Positions 63,741 through 64,000 of a stretch of DNA of 64,000 nucleotides are shown piece by piece. A program made the translations under genes and the position numbers. The notes below the pieces were generated by a model. The model worked only from the letters and a program-made list of their open reading frames with translations, made no database searches and was not told the origin of the DNA. This DNA comes from Sphingobacteriales bacterium (GTDB lineage Bacteria; Bacteroidota; Bacteroidia; Chitinophagales; Chitinophagaceae). Position 1 is the first letter of the stretch, and each line of letters begins with the position of its first letter. The stretch is from positions 415,676-479,675 of the forward strand of contig RXJG01000001.1 in the NCBI GenBank assembly GCA_003963365.1, given 5' to 3'.

Positions 63741-64000
63741 ATGATACGGAACAGTTTATTGTTATTGCTTACATTTTTTTACACGTTTATACTTGATGCC
63801 CAACAGGCAGAGTTTTACGGGCCTTTCTCCAATTGGACTAATCTTAAAAAAAATTACAACGCACGGGGTGATGGCCGCTCGGATGATACAAAAGCCATTC
63901 AGCTGGCATTAGATGAACTGGGTGAAAACGGGCACTCACCTGTTTTATTCATTCCTAATGGTACCTATCGCATTACGGCTGCTTTAATGATGAAATCAAA
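63741..64000 (+). CDS. exported pectate-lyase-like (beta-helix) protein, 3' end beyond window
   Basis: The frame is open from the ATG at 63741 to the window end (86 codons seen). A signal peptide (LLLLLTFFYTFILDAQQ) is followed by NWTNLKKNYNARGDGRSDDTKAIQLALDELG (in part) and VLFIPNGTYRIT, which is the start pattern of the pectate lyase superfamily (N-A-x-G-D-G-x-x-D-D-T-x-A-I). The rest of the helix is outside. It lies after a strong terminator. Confidence 0.85.
   Translation, partial: MIRNSLLLLLTFFYTFILDAQQAEFYGPFSNWTNLKKNYNARGDGRSDDTKAIQLALDELGENGHSPVLFIPNGTYRITAALMMKS

Noticed and set aside
1-64000. CRISPR arrays, tRNA genes, transposases or prophage genes
   Set aside because: None seen: no regularly spaced repeats, no cloverleaf with a GGTTCGA arm, no integrase or transposase motif. 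A covariance search could still find a tRNA I missed.

Overview
The window comes from a low-to-moderate GC member of the Bacteroidota, most likely Chitinophagia (family not fixed). Pointers are the TAnnTTTG promoter boxes with TTG about 20 bases upstream, many exported beta-barrel proteins, a DUF4270 lipoprotein, a DUF5103 protein, a GSCFA protein, a DoxX/DUF1599/folP neighbourhood, an Oar-like TonB receptor, and a small SRP RNA. It reads as an ordinary chromosome. I found no prophage, transposase, CRISPR array, tRNA or recognisable defence island.

Layout. 1-5.8 kb: a PolB-type 3'-5' exonuclease (5' end cut off), holA, then a beta-barrel protein and a TonB-dependent receptor on the minus strand. 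6-17 kb: ribBA meets tamB end to end; upstream of tamB lies a minus-strand run panC-panD-flippase-rfaE2-KBL-like enzyme-beta-barrel protein. 16.8-21.3 kb: a shortened glycogen-synthase-like protein, DUF4270, metK and rlmB. 21.3-25.7 kb: minus-strand envelope and lipid genes (beta-barrel, sterol desaturase family, beta-helix lipoprotein). 26-30 kb: a tight plus-strand operon of HTH regulator, fatty acid desaturase, HMG-CoA lyase-like enzyme, an unknown protein and a GSCFA protein. 30-37 kb: folP, DUF1599, DoxX, an unaccompanied DppB-like permease, DUF721, a LolC/E-like permease and DUF5103. 37-42 kb: SRP RNA, fsa, ppdK and a GH16 glucanase. 42.8-49.5 kb: a histidine operon (hisG-hisD-GNAT-hisC-PQQ dehydrogenase-hisB) headed by a complete histidine attenuator. 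49.5-56 kb: a 7TM histidine kinase, ftsK, lolA, ubiX and a thioredoxin-like protein. 56-64 kb: two leader-like elements sharing a 23-base motif upstream of an amino acid permease, a membrane protein, a Crp/Fnr regulator, an SF1 helicase, an ABC ATPase, an exported TPR protein with a Ppx/GppA-like domain, and the start of a pectate-lyase-like gene.

The most notable items are: (1) the attenuator encoding MNQNIHMHHHHTCPQR, with mutually exclusive 1:2, 2:3 and 3:4 pairings; (2) a GxxExxY gene broken by a one-base frameshift, lodged between that attenuator and hisG; (3) the pair of leader elements before the permease, each with a tiny ORF starting Met-Val-Asn-Gly and its own terminator; (4) the exported TPR-Ppx/GppA-like protein; (5) several intergenic spacers built from iterated words and inverted repeats. 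Function calls rest on motif recognition by eye; no database search was run.
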